From Isoetes taiwanensis (lineage: Eukaryota > Streptophyta > Lycopodiopsida > Isoetales > Isoetaceae): a stretch of 64,000 nucleotides of DNA. Made by a program: the position numbers and the translations under genes. Below, piece after piece: positions 38,130 to 51,054 of this stretch. Each line of letters opens with the position of its first letter. Position 1 is the stretch's first letter. The notes under the pieces are model-generated. The model was given only the letters and a program-made list of their open reading frames with translations. It did not search any database and was not told the DNA's origin. Where the stretch lies: assembly GCA_021234155.1 (NCBI GenBank), contig JAJEKV010000896.1:1-64000 (forward strand), written 5' to 3'.

Positions 38130-38468
38130 CTACATCCATTTCATTGTCTTTCAACAACTGGAACTGTGGAAAAAAACTAGCAATATGCTACATCCATTCC
38201 ATTGTTATTCAACAACAACTGAAACTATGGAAAACAAACTAGCAATTTGCAATACCCATTTCATTGTTTTCAACATCTGAAACCATGGAAAGAAACTAGC
38301 AATTTGGTATATCCATTTCAACATCTTATGGAAAAGAAAGTAGTAATTTGCTAGATCCATTTCATTGTCTTTCAACATCTAAAACCAAGGAAAAGAAACT
38401 AGGCAATTTGATACATCTATATCATTGTTTTTCAACATCTGCAACTATGGAAAAGGAAGCAGTTTGAG
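38130..38468. repeat. Minisatellite, six units of about 45-62 bp
   Basis: Each unit carries CATTTCATTGT, TTTCAACATCTG, ATGGAAAAGAAACTAG and CAATTTG in that order, with small indels. One unit lacks its middle. Confidence 0.85.
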
Positions 38469-38924
38469 AAACACAATGTTCCTTTACTTAGTAAAGATCC
38501 TTCAGTTTATTGCAAAGATCCGTGTTATTGCGTTGCTGCGATATGGGCAGTGGTGTTTCCATGGTAGTAAACACCATCACGATTCACATTGTGAACTTCG
38601 CTGCCATTATATAATTGCAATACAATTGTCTTCTATATCCCAGGGTCTCTAAGAGAACAATGTGAGTATATCATTTCATTGCATCAAAGGGCGGCATTGA
38701 TCTGTTACAGGTTGTGCATAGATCATGTGAGCACAACTTATAACAGTTCATGGTAAATCCAACAAGTATATTAATGACTGCCACCAATATTGCAATGAAA
38801 GTTTAATAAAATCAAAGTCATGTAGACGTGATTCATTAAGGGAAATAGCACTAGTTTACATTATCATGTCTGAAGGGTGCTCATATTTCTACCCCAAGAT
38901 GTCATGTGGTTAATCTGGACATTT

Positions 38925-39432
38925 CATGAATGTCTATTTCATGTCTACAAGGCCAGAGTCTACATCCGAAAAATCAAATGCCTCATTCAAAAGGAAATTG
39001 TGAAATCGTTTGCCTTCAGCAAATTTACATGCATTAAGAATAATGGTATATGTGACAACGTCTGGCATGACGCCTTGGCATTGCATGATCTGAAATAGTT
39101 CCATGGCTTCTCTGTCTCTATTGTTCTGTACACATGCTGAGCTAAAGTAGAGCTAAGCTATAGTCATGACTTCTACATCATGACATGACGTTCCAAATCT
39201 AGCATACATGTCTACAAGGCCAAAGTCTACATCCAAAAATCAAATGCCTCATTCAAAAGAAAAAGGAAATCGCTTTGCCTTCAAAGCAAATTTACATGCA
39301 TTAAGAATAATGGCATATGTGACAAATATCCGCATGACCATTAGCATTGCATGATCTGAAATAGTTCCATGGCTTCTCTGTCTCTATTGTTCTGTACACA
39401 TGCCGAGCTAAAGTAGAGCTGAGCTAATAAAC
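38925..39432 (-). pseudogene. Duplicated pentatricopeptide repeat (PPR) gene fragment
   Basis: Two direct copies (38940-39160 and 39207-39426, offset about 267 bases) read on the minus strand as a PLS-type PPR segment. The upstream-lying copy 1 is the better preserved: DREAMELFQIMQCQGVMPD, VVTYTIILNACKFAEGKRFH and SGLVDM. This resembles the usual EAL-LF-M---GV-PD-VT---VL-AC---G--IH pattern of plant organelle RNA-binding PPR proteins. Copy 2 carries stops and indels but retains LVDMYARFGT-like sequence at its edge. No other PPR motifs were found nearby, so this is an isolated fragment duplicated after it moved here. Confidence 0.75.
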
Positions 39433-40912
39433 CTATTAATTCAGAGCATCTGCAACACTGTGAACCATATCGTTATAAAAAGCCTCAACAAATATTTAAA
39501 CATTAAATCATATAGAATATCATGCATGTAAATATTGTACAGTCTATCCTCTGCACATGGTTTGGAATTAATTTCCAAGCTATGAAATAGTAAAAGTAAA
39601 AGCAAATATGTAGCATTATAACAGGGGGTTTTTTTTGTGATTTTATACGCTTTTTGGCATGGTTTTTATATGATTTCATGGGCGTATTCCACGAGGCATA
39701 CTAATCAGTATATCTAGAGTGCACACTGGATTCTCATATTTGAATGGCATTTTATCTATAGTTTTGCAATGGTTCAACTTTTTAGGGTTACTTTTAGGGT
39801 TCTAATGAATTTAGGGTTCAATTTTAGGGTTCATGGGTTTAGGTTTCGTGGCAAAGAAGATGAAGAGTAAAAGATTCTAATTCTTCCCGATCTAATTCTT
39901 TTCGATGGCTTGGGACATCGTGAGCCTGTCATGCACATACCGCCTACATCCGTAGGTGGTGTAGTTGGAGTATCTTCCACATTCGCCGTGCCCCTACTAG
40001 TGATATAAATTACGTAAGGATGCAATAATATCCTAATCGTGGGCCCAAAGAAAAAATCGTGTGATAGGTTCACATCAGATAATGCTTTATACGTAATACG
40101 ATTTTCGCTTGATATCGGCACACAAATTTGACGCTTTAATACCAAAAAATATCTCAAGCAAAAAATCTCCGCCGGCCATCGAAATTCGCCAGAAAGCGAA
40201 CCTGGCTTACGCTTAAACTACTATTTTCAGCGTAGTTTAAAAAGTTTAACCCGGCTGGGTTTCGCTACGGTGTCAGCTTCTCGCTGTAGCGTAAATCGTA
40301 AGGCTCGCTAATGTAGTTCTTTAAAATTATTTCCGCTGCGGTAAACTGGGTTGCTCTCGCTACACGCTTTTCCCTCTCGCTGCAGTTTTAAATGGTATGT
40401 CATTTCGCTACTTTAATGTAAATTTCTTTTTTTTTCGCCTAAGGCGAAAAGTATTAAATAATTTAAAAATAATGTGATTTTTCGTATTTTGTACTTTATA
40501 TCGTCTAAAAAATAATTTTACACGATTTAACCCATCCCCGAGCAAAATAATGTAGTTCAGGTGCTAATATAATGGTTCGAGAAGGAGTTAGCGATCCATT
40601 TTACACAAAATCTTTGACGGGCAGCCTTTAGGAAGGATTCGCCTAACAATGGCTACGTGACCATTTTGGAGCGTAAAACAAGTCCCGCTAAGATGCAGAA
40701 TTTCTGGGCCCAAGCTTCACATTTCTATGGCGTGCACATTCGTGTTCATTTTGCTTTTTTTTTTTCTTTTTTTTTTTTCTTGTGAAGGAGCCGAGTCTCG
40801 GGACTCGTGCCCTACCTCTACTCCAGCCTACCGCTCCAAGTAATGCTACCCCTTTTACTTGTTTTAGTTCTTGCCCCTATTTCTCAAAAATCTATTTGCA
40901 TGTTAAAAGGTT
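39433..40912. other. Non-coding, with a CGCTRYRG-rich patch and a poly-T run
   Basis: Between 40190 and 40420 words of the type CGCTACGG, CGCTGTAGCG and CGCTGCGG recur about eight times, and TAAACTAC/GTAGTTTA form a short hairpin (about 40214-40238). This looks like the end region of a decayed DNA transposon. A T-rich run lies at 40750-40781. No gene was seen. Confidence 0.45.
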
Positions 40913-41660
40913 ATGCAAGTTCATGATGGCTCACAAACGATGAAGGATCCGGGAGGTTCAAGATTTATGATGAGTGCACAAGTTTGTCGCGAACTTGAAT
41001 TGGAAATTGAACAATGCAAGAAGGCAGAAGCATCATTAGAAACTTTGATACAAGAAGATCATGACATTGCACAAAGGCTTTCAAAAGTTGGATTGTCCTT
41101 ACACCGAGTTCATGCATGATCTGTGATTAAAGGAGCTAAGACAGCAAAAAAATGAAGAGCGAGTAATGAGGTTGATTGGCCATCTAAAGATAAATGAACG
41201 GTTGGCTATATCAAGATTGGTTGCAAAAGCTCTATAGCTAAGGGGCTGTCAAGGCTATTGGTAAGGATTGTACCCCTTTATGCAAGTTTTATTGATTGGT
41301 AATTTAGTTTCAAAAAGGCAACCGCGAATAAATTTCGTAGATATTATTTGAATAAGTTATTAATGGGTGATGCCGGCTTGCATTAAAACACTGCTTTTAT
41401 GGTATGTTTGGAAACAGATTAAGATAATCAATGAGATTGTCATGTTTATTGAGGTGGTTTTTATAAGATCTATTCTTTTTACGCTTGTTCACATAGATCT
41501 CTTTTTTCTCATTTGCAAAGATTTCGAGACATCGACGATTGAGGCAAAACAAGTTGCATTGGATGATTGGTTAAAATTCTCCTCAGTTTGTATTGGTGTA
41601 TCAGCTTTGGTGTCAAAATATTTTCCTTGGGAAGCTTATAAACAATCGATGATTCCGTGA
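40913..41660 (+). pseudogene. Two exon-like fragments, coiled coil then unknown
   Basis: The first (about 40913-41240) reads CRELELEIEQCKKAEASLET and then, after a frame change near 41119, LRQQKNEERVMRLIGHL. It is a charged coiled coil. The second (41522-41660, after acceptor TTTGCAAAG) reads DFETSTIEAKQVALDDWLKF and YFPWEAYKQSMI. No family was recognised. They could come from one gene split by an intron, but phase could not be confirmed. Confidence 0.35.
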
Positions 41661-42483
41661 TCAAGTGCAGGTAATGGAGATGCATAAGAGACAATGGATT
41701 GCATCATTTTGCCCTTTCTTAAAAGATTCATTTTTGCCTCTGTAAACTTAGATAACACTATGGCTCAAGAAGGTTTACTTGGGGTGATAATGTCTTCCTT
41801 TGTTTATTTGAGGATGTAAATTGCACGGTCAAACCATTTGGTAATAACGTGATTATATGTTAAAGATATACATACTTAGTTCCAATTTTGTTGTGCTTCA
41901 TATTTACATTTCGTAATAGGAAGCCCTCTCATTTCCAAGTGGTTTCTATTAAATTGGGACCAGTAAAAGCATAAGCCCCAAGTAATGGCAAAACTCGCTG
42001 CCATTAGTAAAACTAAAATTGCTCATACGAGTAGGTTGTTTAACGATTTAGCCCTTAAAGTTTATCTATCTTTTTTTTGTTAGGGCCCAAGGGCCCAAAT
42101 TTTTTTTTTAATATAACAATCAACACACAAATACCATTAACATTATTAACGCAAAACCATTGCATTTAACACATTTAAATTAAAATCCCCTAAAACCCCT
42201 TTGGTTTGGGTGCATATTCACACTGGGGTGACGAGGGCGAGTAGAGTTGGATAGGCATATTCACCCTTTTATTCCTTAATCTAAAACCCATAATAAAGTT
42301 CCTCGCTTTGGGGTATAGATGTACAAAATTTGTTATACTGTATAACAAGATTTGCAAAATACTATAAGATTTAAGACAATATACTATATGGTGTTGATAT
42401 TGTACGAGAAAGCTCCATTTCATTAAAGTGGGACTCATGCGATTCCCATTTTTTAACATTACAGACAAATTTTTATTTGAATA
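41661..42483. other. No recognisable gene
   Basis: AT-rich spacer up to the Helitron 3 boundary. The ORF at 42190-42468 on the minus strand shows no domain. Confidence 0.45.
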
Positions 42484-45368
42484 CTAGTAATGGTGCCCAG
42501 CGTTGCTGGGACACCACAATTTACCTTAAACAAAACCACCACACACACATCATAATCCATCAAATAACCACCAGATAGTTTGCCCTTCTACCCATTCAAC
42601 CAAACACTGCTTCTTGCATCTCAAAAGTCGACTGTGTTTCTGTCTTGTCACCAGCTCCAAGGGTCAATTGTTTTCCTGCCCCTCATCAGCTCTAGTAGGG
42701 ACATCTATTTTTTCTTTTATCTGGTCATTTTGGATATATCCTGTTGTCTATATGGCAACATGCTTCAAAAAAATCATAAAAAGATCATTAATGTTTGAGA
42801 CAACAATATTTTTACTGAAAACATGGAGCCCGAGGATTCGAACCTGGATTTAACCATTATAACAACACAATCATGGTATAACACAGTATAACACAATAAG
42901 TTCCTTAAAAAAGGCCCGATCACTTTTCTATCACTATGGTATAAAATGGATATCAGTTCTGAAGTGCATTCGAGAAGCTGCTCTGAACTCAATTAAACTG
43001 CATGAATCATTCATGTTTTATGTGCTGCAAATTTTATGTGGTACAATCAAAGCACCCTTTATTAAACTCCAAGGCAATAGTATGCAGGATTTGCATGCTT
43101 AATGATCATAGATCTAGAATGACATGTGCTACAACGTCAAACCCATGAATGCCAATTTTTGATTCCTGCCAATTTTTTATTCCAACATCTGCCCCAAAGC
43201 AAGCTATGTATTTTGTGTCCCAAAACAAACTATGTTTTCCTTAATGATACGTATGTAGCTTATGAGACCTGCACACAATGGAGCTACATCTAAATCTGTA
43301 TAAGATTTTGGGAGAGGAAAACAAAAGTCAGAATTTGCTACTGTATGCATAACCTCCATCAAGTTGATAACCTAAAAAAATAAAATTATGGTTGTTCTAG
43401 CTTTGTCACTCTGTTCTTTGTGTTGTTCAAGAGAAGACAAAGAAATTCTGGAAGGAGCCAAAGGACACGGAACAAATAAAATGTGGATGTTGAGAAGAGG
43501 TGCTCTTGCAATGGCCAATTCAAGCAGATGACATTGTAAGCTTTCTGGAGAATGCAAACGAAATCCAAGCAACACCTTTGTGCTTCTATTATCTAAGAAG
43601 TATCTAGGGAATCTACTTTACAAAGCAACATGAAGAATGTGAATCTAAAAGGTGAAGACCCTTGAATAGGCATGCCATCCTGGTAGCAGCTTAAGCGACT
43701 ATATCATCATGATGGACTTCAATTTAAAACGCAGTAACTACAAAAAGAGGATGCAATAGATATATAGATATATTTATTAAATTGAGTATACAGTATGTTA
43801 CTAAACATGCATTATAAAATCAGTTAACCTCGATATTCAAAATTCATTTTATTGTTGTCTGAAGAAAGCCAGAAACCAAGTAACACACTTGAGGAAAAAA
43901 AACATTACAAAACCTGGTTTTTCTATGTAAATAAATGATAAAAACCATTTAAAATAATACCTACAATTCCTACACTAAAATCCATTTCGCCTGCACCAAA
44001 GGGAGACATCTTGGAACTGTGCAAACTGATAAAGCAACATCCACAAAGCAATAAGGCAACACCCACACTCCAGTCGGTTTTGAATCACACGAACAGGAAG
44101 CTTAACCCCAGCTGCTGCTGCAGCACCTGCTACCTGAAAATAAACATAAGTCTTCTGCTCAAGAAAGAGTCGTCAATAGACAACCCTAGTTGCTAAAAAG
44201 TTGACTCAAAATAGAAGATTTGGGAAGATCTAGATGCCAGCATATAGATTCAAACCTGTTCATATCTTGAGAAAACCCTGTTAATAGCAATATCTTTAGT
44301 TCCGGCCCCTAATTTTTTGTTGACATCCATGCCACTTGTTCAATACATGCATTGTTAAGCAAAATCTCAAACCAACTATAGCATGGCAAACCACCTCATA
44401 GTTCAAAGCTTCAGTCACTATATCTGTGATTCTAGAAGCCTGCTATCTACTTAAAAGAGCATTTTTGGGGAGTCATGCAACATACCTAGCTTATCATAGC
44501 TGCAAAGTCCACTCTATTATCTGCCATTTATACCTAAACTATTATGACAGAGCTACCTATTTCATAATATATTCTATTGAATCAAAAGCCTGGAATAATT
44601 GGTGTATCATAAGTTCATATAGCAGCAATTACATAGAAGCCAAGCATCTACAAAGTACAGCAAGAATATCAGTACTATTATGCCTTCAAAACCTTAAGCA
44701 AAGTCTTTCTAAGAGAATTTGCATATCAATATGTATTTCTACGCTATTCTATCTACATTGATCATCAAAATAAAAATCTTACCAACCAAATCTATAACTT
44801 GTTACCAAGAAACATTTTGTTAACAACACACAAATCACAGAGCTAGACCTGTATTATCCTGATATACATTACCCCACTTGCCTCCATTGTAATGGACATC
44901 CCTGAAATATGATTGCCGGAAGAACCTCCAAAGCTTTTTCGGATGCTATGCCATAAAAAATAGGTGCTGGATCAATCGTCTTCTTTCATAGTAATTAGAG
45001 CAGGAAAAGAAATACCAATTAAGCTCAGAGCAGGGTAAATCCTGTTAGAACTCAAAATCTTGATAATGTTAAAGCCCCTGCTCAGTCTTGCCGGAGCTGC
45101 CATAGCTGCAAACGTACCCTAGAATAAGCTAAAAAAACCCCCTAAGAAATGACAATAGAATGCCCGAACAGGCTTGCCATGGCCGCCATGGCTGGAGCTG
45201 TGGCATAGAGTTGTGATAGCTGAACCATGAAGCTTTCTGTGAGAAGAGTCGATGTGCTGAAGAAAAAAAAGCACTAAAAAATGGAATTTGTTGGGACCGT
45301 TCGATCTAGTCTGGTCGTTCATGGCCGTTAGATCTAGGGCAAGATGCAACACACATTATAATATAGGA
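42484..45368 (-). mobile_element. Helitron 3, 2,885 bp, minus strand
   Basis: On the minus strand it starts TCCTATATTATAATG (from 45368) after an A and ends with a CCCAGCAACGCTGGG hairpin (plus 42496-42511) and CTAG (42484-42487), followed by T. The ends match Helitrons 1 and 2. No Rep/helicase was found. Minus ORFs at about 43372-43575 read like a coding fragment (SLQCHLLELAIARAPLLNIH) but cannot be identified. It sits about 200 bases downstream of the stop codon of the large minus-strand gene. Confidence 0.87.
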
Positions 45369-47713
45369 TCAGAACTTTACTATAAAGCTTCAAAGCAACA
45401 AGATAATGTTAAGTAACAAAATAATGCAATAAAAAGTAATTGTGACAAGATAACATCGATTTGAATATCAAATCATATAGAGAATAAATTATTCAAAATA
45501 CATTTTCTTTATGTTTGACAAGTGCCAACATAAGAAAAGAATAAAAAAATTACTCCTCCTTCTTGGTTACACACCAAGAAATAGACTATCCAAAGCTCTC
45601 ATAACATCCTTATTTAAGTTGTCGATTTTTTTGAATTGAGGATGCATCTCAATAATTGGAGCAACTTTATCACATGCTTCAAGCTTCATAAGCAAAGGGA
45701 CAATGTCTTTAAAAAGATAATCGTCAGTCTCATATTCTTCTGGACGATAAAACTTGACAAATATGCTATTGCTTGTATTCATATAGCATTTATAAGGGTT
45801 GCAATCTAATAAAATGGTATTGCCTTCATGGTACTTTCCTCCAAATTGTTGGTACACAGACTCCAATTTTTTTAGAAATATTGGCTTCCCTTCAGTAACA
45901 TCACTTGGTAGATCTTCTACACACATACAATCATGTTGTGACCAAGTGAATTTAAATTTATGAACATATTGTTTCAACCCAATATCCTTAAATGTGCTTA
46001 TGACCCTCCTAAATGTTGCTGTAGACCAAACGGCCACATCAAACCTTTCAAAGCAAAAGACAATAAACTCTTGTATGCGTGGCCTAGGGTAAATATGCTT
46101 CATATCAGAGACAATAGACTTCTATGATGTCCTGATGGAATAAGCTCTTTTCTTAGGTATTACTGATGCCAAAACACCAAGAACATCTAGAATAAGCAAT
46201 TTTCGTGGCTTCTCTGTCCTATTGTTCAACGAGCATGTTAATTGCATGTCCACTTCAGGCTGATTAGATAATACATCTTCTGCTGCTTCATTTAAGACCA
46301 CAACACGTATATCTTCTGTTGGCATTTCATTTTCCCGTATTTCTTGCCTTGTTGTCTGCCTCTCGTTACCATTAGCATATAAATCATCAGGTCTGATAAA
46401 ATTTAAACATGAAGAACACATTAAAGGAACGTAAAAAAGGAACTTTTTTTATCATGATTAAAGACAAATGCTAGATATTACGAACAATTGTTTGAAAGTA
46501 CATCAGGTGAAGAGGACAACCTACTGGCTATATGCTCCGCAGAATTTTCTTGACATGATGCTCCTAGAAGTTCCGCGTTAACTTCATTTTGATTTGTATC
46601 ACTGATCGTTTGTTCATCCTCATCATCACCTTGTGCAGCTGCAAGATGCTCAGATTGATTATCAGAATGATTTCCTTCAGCATCGTTATGGCCATCTGAG
46701 ATCTCTTGTACTTTATTCATAACAATCCTAGCAAAGTATTCTACAGAATCAAAATATTTCTGACAAAACTCTTCCATAAAAGTGGATTTGACAATAGATA
46801 CCACTTTTCTTCCAAGACACAATGCACCTTGTCCAAATGTCCCATGCATGTACCACTCGCAGACCATAGAATTTTCTTCAATACAAAATGAGCTAATTAG
46901 GTACTTGACAACCCTAGATCTAATATGCTTCTTCAAAACTGTCCCCTCTCCAAGGCACACTTTATCCAAAGTTGGATTCTCTTCCATGAAACTCACGTCC
47001 TTCCAATCTAACAAATTATCTTGAACCCTCATAAGCAGTTGTTGAAACTTGTAGCTATGAGGCCAACAACTAATAGCAGGTGCCTCACCCTTACTAATCA
47101 TTACTGTAACTACGACACTAAAAGGAGTTGTAGAAGGCACTTGTTCTCAAGACTGTTCAGAATGCTCATAAACACTATATATCACCTTTTTTTCGCCCAC
47201 AATGCTTTCAGCACTTCGAATGACATTTGCAGACTGAATCCCCATTCTAACAAATATAACCACGGTATATTTATCAAGTATAGTCATATGCCTGCAAGTC
47301 CTCCAGAATTGTTCCAAATCATGGTCATCAAATAGAATCATATCTTCTTCCATCAAATTCAACACAAACAAGCTAATTGGGGCCTTTGGCAAAGAATCTC
47401 CACAATAACCCTTACTACCTATGATGATCAAGTAGCTACTCTCATCAAACTTAACTACTGGAAATCCTAAACGTTCCTTCAAAAACATTTTTCACCAGTG
47501 TGATCACGGCGGATCGTAGTCTTGACATTCCTTCTTGTTGCTGTGTCTAAGTATTGTGCACTCCATAATATGAGTTTCTTCATATCCTCTTCACTATCAC
47601 ATTTTTGTTTAAAGAACTCATAGTCACCTCTATGCACAGATATATCAGTGCAAAATTTCACAATGCCATCTTCCATGGCCCTTGCTTGCTTTATTTGTTT
47701 TGAATACTCTTTC

Positions 47714-50700
47714 GACACGGGATACCCGACTTGCGGGGATACCGGCGCTACTCAATCTTCAATGATTGCCGAAAAGCGAAGGGGCATGGGGGTTACTGCT
47801 ACTATCGAATGGCCTTAGCGCGTCCGGTTTCCTTGTTCAAGACGGGACAAGCACATGGGGTACTTGTGGAGTGCGTGTGCAAAGCCGCGATGATGAGACC
47901 CTCTTTGTGGCGACATGCTACTTTCCACATCACGAGAAAGCAACTTCTATCACACCCACTCCCAGGATGTGGATGGTGGACCCCTATGTCGATCTATATG
48001 ATGACATACAACAAAGATAATGCTTAGGCGGTGTCATACTCCTTGGAGACTTCAATGCGGCGCACAGGGGGTAGAACAACCCATGAGATTTGATCCCTTG
48101 GTGATGATATATTGCGGCTGCGTCCTGCTTGAAGCAGCGGCAACCCCGGACATCGATGACAATCGAGGTCACACACTATGGTAGACAATTGCTTTTGCTC
48201 TGTGGTATCTTTGACACGGTAATCTGCAATGGGCTACGGTGGTGATCCACCCTTAAGAGCACTTGTAGGCAGGGGAAAACCGAGGGGGAGGATCTAGTGT
48301 GGTGGACTATGTCTTTGGTGCGGCGAGGATATGCGTAATAAATCAAGCACTTCAGTGGGAACAACTAATAGGGATGAAGATCGCTTCGAGACCACTTACC
48401 ACTTTACTTGAAGTTGGCTTGGCGGGTTGTGCGAACCCCACGTGCCGCGGCTCCTCACATGCCTCATTTGCGATTGGATTATGAACATCGCGGGGCTTAT
48501 GCCCGGATGCTTATAGATGACCCGGCAGAAATTTTGCAATATCCTACACTAGAGCAACAGATGTACCCGGCCGATGTGCTAGGAGCTAGCTGCGGAGATG
48601 CTTTGGGATAAGCCCCGATGGACCTCGTGAACACAACCTTCCCGCGAAATCAATGGTTTGATGCAGAGTGCAAGGAACACAAACGCTGGCTCCGCCAAGT
48701 CCTGAGACCACGACGCCCACATGCGGTCAAGACCGATGCAGCGTCTTCCTTAAAGCTAAGAAAGCCGGGTACATTGTAAAGACATCAAAGGGAAATGTTT
48801 TATCTCCGAGCGTCACCCGGGACCTTCCGGCAAAGGGTTCTTAGAAAGCGATTACAGCCCAGGGGAACATCACTCCGGCGATGGAGGCAATAACGGAGGC
48901 TATCGACCCTCGGGGTGCACATGCGGCGTACCCCAAGTAAGAAGGCCGGTGCTGGAAATCAAGATTCAGGCGTGGAACAAGGCTTACTGGCGTCTTGCCA
49001 ATGGAAAAGCCCCGGACCTGGATGGCATGCGAGCGAGAATTGCTTAAGTGGGCGGGGCCGTTCAACAAGGCATTACAGGAAGGCTTCCCGTCACGGTGGA
49101 CCAATAGCGAGTTGTTCCCATCTATAAAAGGCGGTGACCTTGCCCAGCCAATTACGAACAATCATGGTCAATTGGTGTTTGCAAAATTGCTTCTTTGGGA
49201 TTCTCGAGCAGCGGTTGGCCGGTATTTTAGGGCGGCGGCCCAGAATCACGGGCCCCTCACCCGGGCGGGATTGACCGGACACTCAACCATAGACCACATC
49301 TTCACATTGCGCGAGCTGGTTGAAGCGGCGAGAAACCGCCCGTCGGGATCTATATTGTTGCCGTGGATTTTGCAAAGGCATTTGACAGCGTGCCTCGGGG
49401 AAAAACTATGGGCAAGATTGCGGCGGTAAGGGGTTCGGTAGATTTGCGGAATGCGATTACGGGCTTTATGAAAGATGCAAGATTGGGGTTGCAGCCGACA
49501 AACCAACCATTTGATAGTAGTATCGGGGTTCGCCGGGGATGCCCTCTCTCCCCAACATTGTTTGGGCTTTACATTGATCAATTGGGCTGGCTGGCGATAA
49601 TGGGGCGACGGGCTCACCTTCTCTACCGGATCATCAAGCGGTTAATATATGCTGATGATGTGGACCTCTAACTTACACACCGGCCGGACATGCAGCGACA
49701 TCTCGATGCCCTGGACACATTTTGTCAAGCGCCCGATATCTTGGCGTCAACTTGGCCAAGACTAAGGTGGTTTTCATATCATCTTCCACGTGCAGGGGGA
49801 TCCCCTCCTTCCGTTTCCGAGGGGCGAGAATGTGGAAGTAGCATCCACATACAAATATTTGGGAGTGGGTTTTAAGTCTACTATGCTTTGGGACACATCC
49901 ATCTGACTACGAGTTACGGGCTGGAAAGCACTATATGCAATGCAAAACAATAGTCATAGGCGGAGTTGTATGATTGGACCCATCAGTCACACAATTCAAA
50001 GTCTTAGTGGAACTGTCCTTTTATCTGGGGTGGAAGTATGGGGCCCGGTAGTATCCCTAAGCTACTTGGAATGACTTGGAGCAAAGCGAGAAAGCCTTCT
50101 TGGTATACGAGCACTAGGGGTGAAGTCCACCGGTCCCATATCAAATTCTCTTTGCAGAAATGAGATTCTTGCCTCTTGGAAGGCGGCCCTTGATCGCCAC
50201 ATTGTCTATTTTCGGGAAGGTGGTCAACATGGACGATGCTCATCTCCCAAAACTAGCTTTTATCATGGCAATGGGACCAACGCCTCAAGAGCTTCTTTGG
50301 AGGAAAAGAGAGCTCAATGGATGGCTAGATGGAATGTGCGAGCACAGGTGCATACATGTGCAAAGCAAGGTGATCGCCATAGCTTGAGGCAATATCTTGG
50401 ACGCTTGCTTCATCAAAGAAGCTTTGGGATGCCGACACCTTTGAAACAGTCAAGACAAGACACACTACCGGAACGCCACATAAATCCCACATTGGAGCGA
50501 GGCCCACAATGCTGCACCGCACACCCACTTGCCCATGAAAAGACGCGGACTCATTGCCTCCATACGCGCGGGGCATCATCTTCCGGTGAGGACGGCGGAT
50601 GGATTGGTGAGCCACGTGGGGCGGAGCTCGTCAATCTTTGCCAAATGGGGAGTCATTGAGGATGAATCATACCCTTCAAAGTTGCCCGGCATATGATCAA

Positions 50701-51054
50701 ATCCGGGACGCGGTATCTTTGGTTAGTCGGGGCTGGCCCACCGCTACATGTGACATTGAGCCGCGGCATCCGTGCGGATGCTAGGATCATACCTTCGAGG
50801 AGGTCATGGACATGCGAGATCAGCTATGTCCTCGGCACGACTTGACATGTACATACACATTTATTTCATGATGATGTACTTGCATGCGGTTGGCGGCATT
50901 CTTATTATCGCCCGGTTTTCCCTCGAAAACCCTTCAAGGGGGGTTTTTAACTGGGGACGGTAATAAGTTTGTTGCGCTCCTTCGGGTCCCATAGGCCGAT
51001 TGGTCTCAGTGGACGATAAAAAAACTATTCTATTCTATTTTATTCTATTTCACA
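47714..51054 (+). mobile_element. LINE retrotransposon, 3,341 bp, inserted in an exon
   Basis: The element is flanked by TCTTTC at 47708-47713 and 51055-51060, a 6-base target duplication. Its 3' end is a TTCTA-repeat tail. Removing the element and one duplicate restores a continuous reading frame in the minus-strand host exon (SLEKKEYSKQIKQ). The 5' end seems truncated, since the endonuclease begins close to the edge. It lies opposite in strand to the host gene. Confidence 0.88.
47766..50700 (+). pseudogene. LINE pol remnant: APE endonuclease and reverse transcriptase
   Basis: Endonuclease motifs are LFVATCYFPHH (about 47900), LLGDFNAAHRG (about 48040-48075) and VDYVFGAARI (about 48300). 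RT motifs are KAPDLDGMRA (about 49008), DFAKAFDSVPRG (about 49362-49397), GVRRGCPLSPTLFGLYID (about 49527-49580) and LIYADDVDL (about 49645-49670). A Cys/His-rich patch follows near 50500. The GVRxGCPLSPTLFGLYID form is unlike the RGLRQGDPLSP of most plant L1s and nearer to I/RTE-type LINEs; this placement is inference. Many stops and frameshifts make it inactive. Confidence 0.85.

Noticed and set aside
42820-42846. tRNA-like T-arm on the minus strand (GGTTCGAATCC)
   Set aside because: No matching 5' acceptor strand, D-arm or anticodon arm upstream on that strand.
44011-44761. Plus-strand ORFs inside Helitron 3
   Set aside because: Short, Cys/Leu/Ser-rich and on the strand opposite to the element; no recognisable domain.
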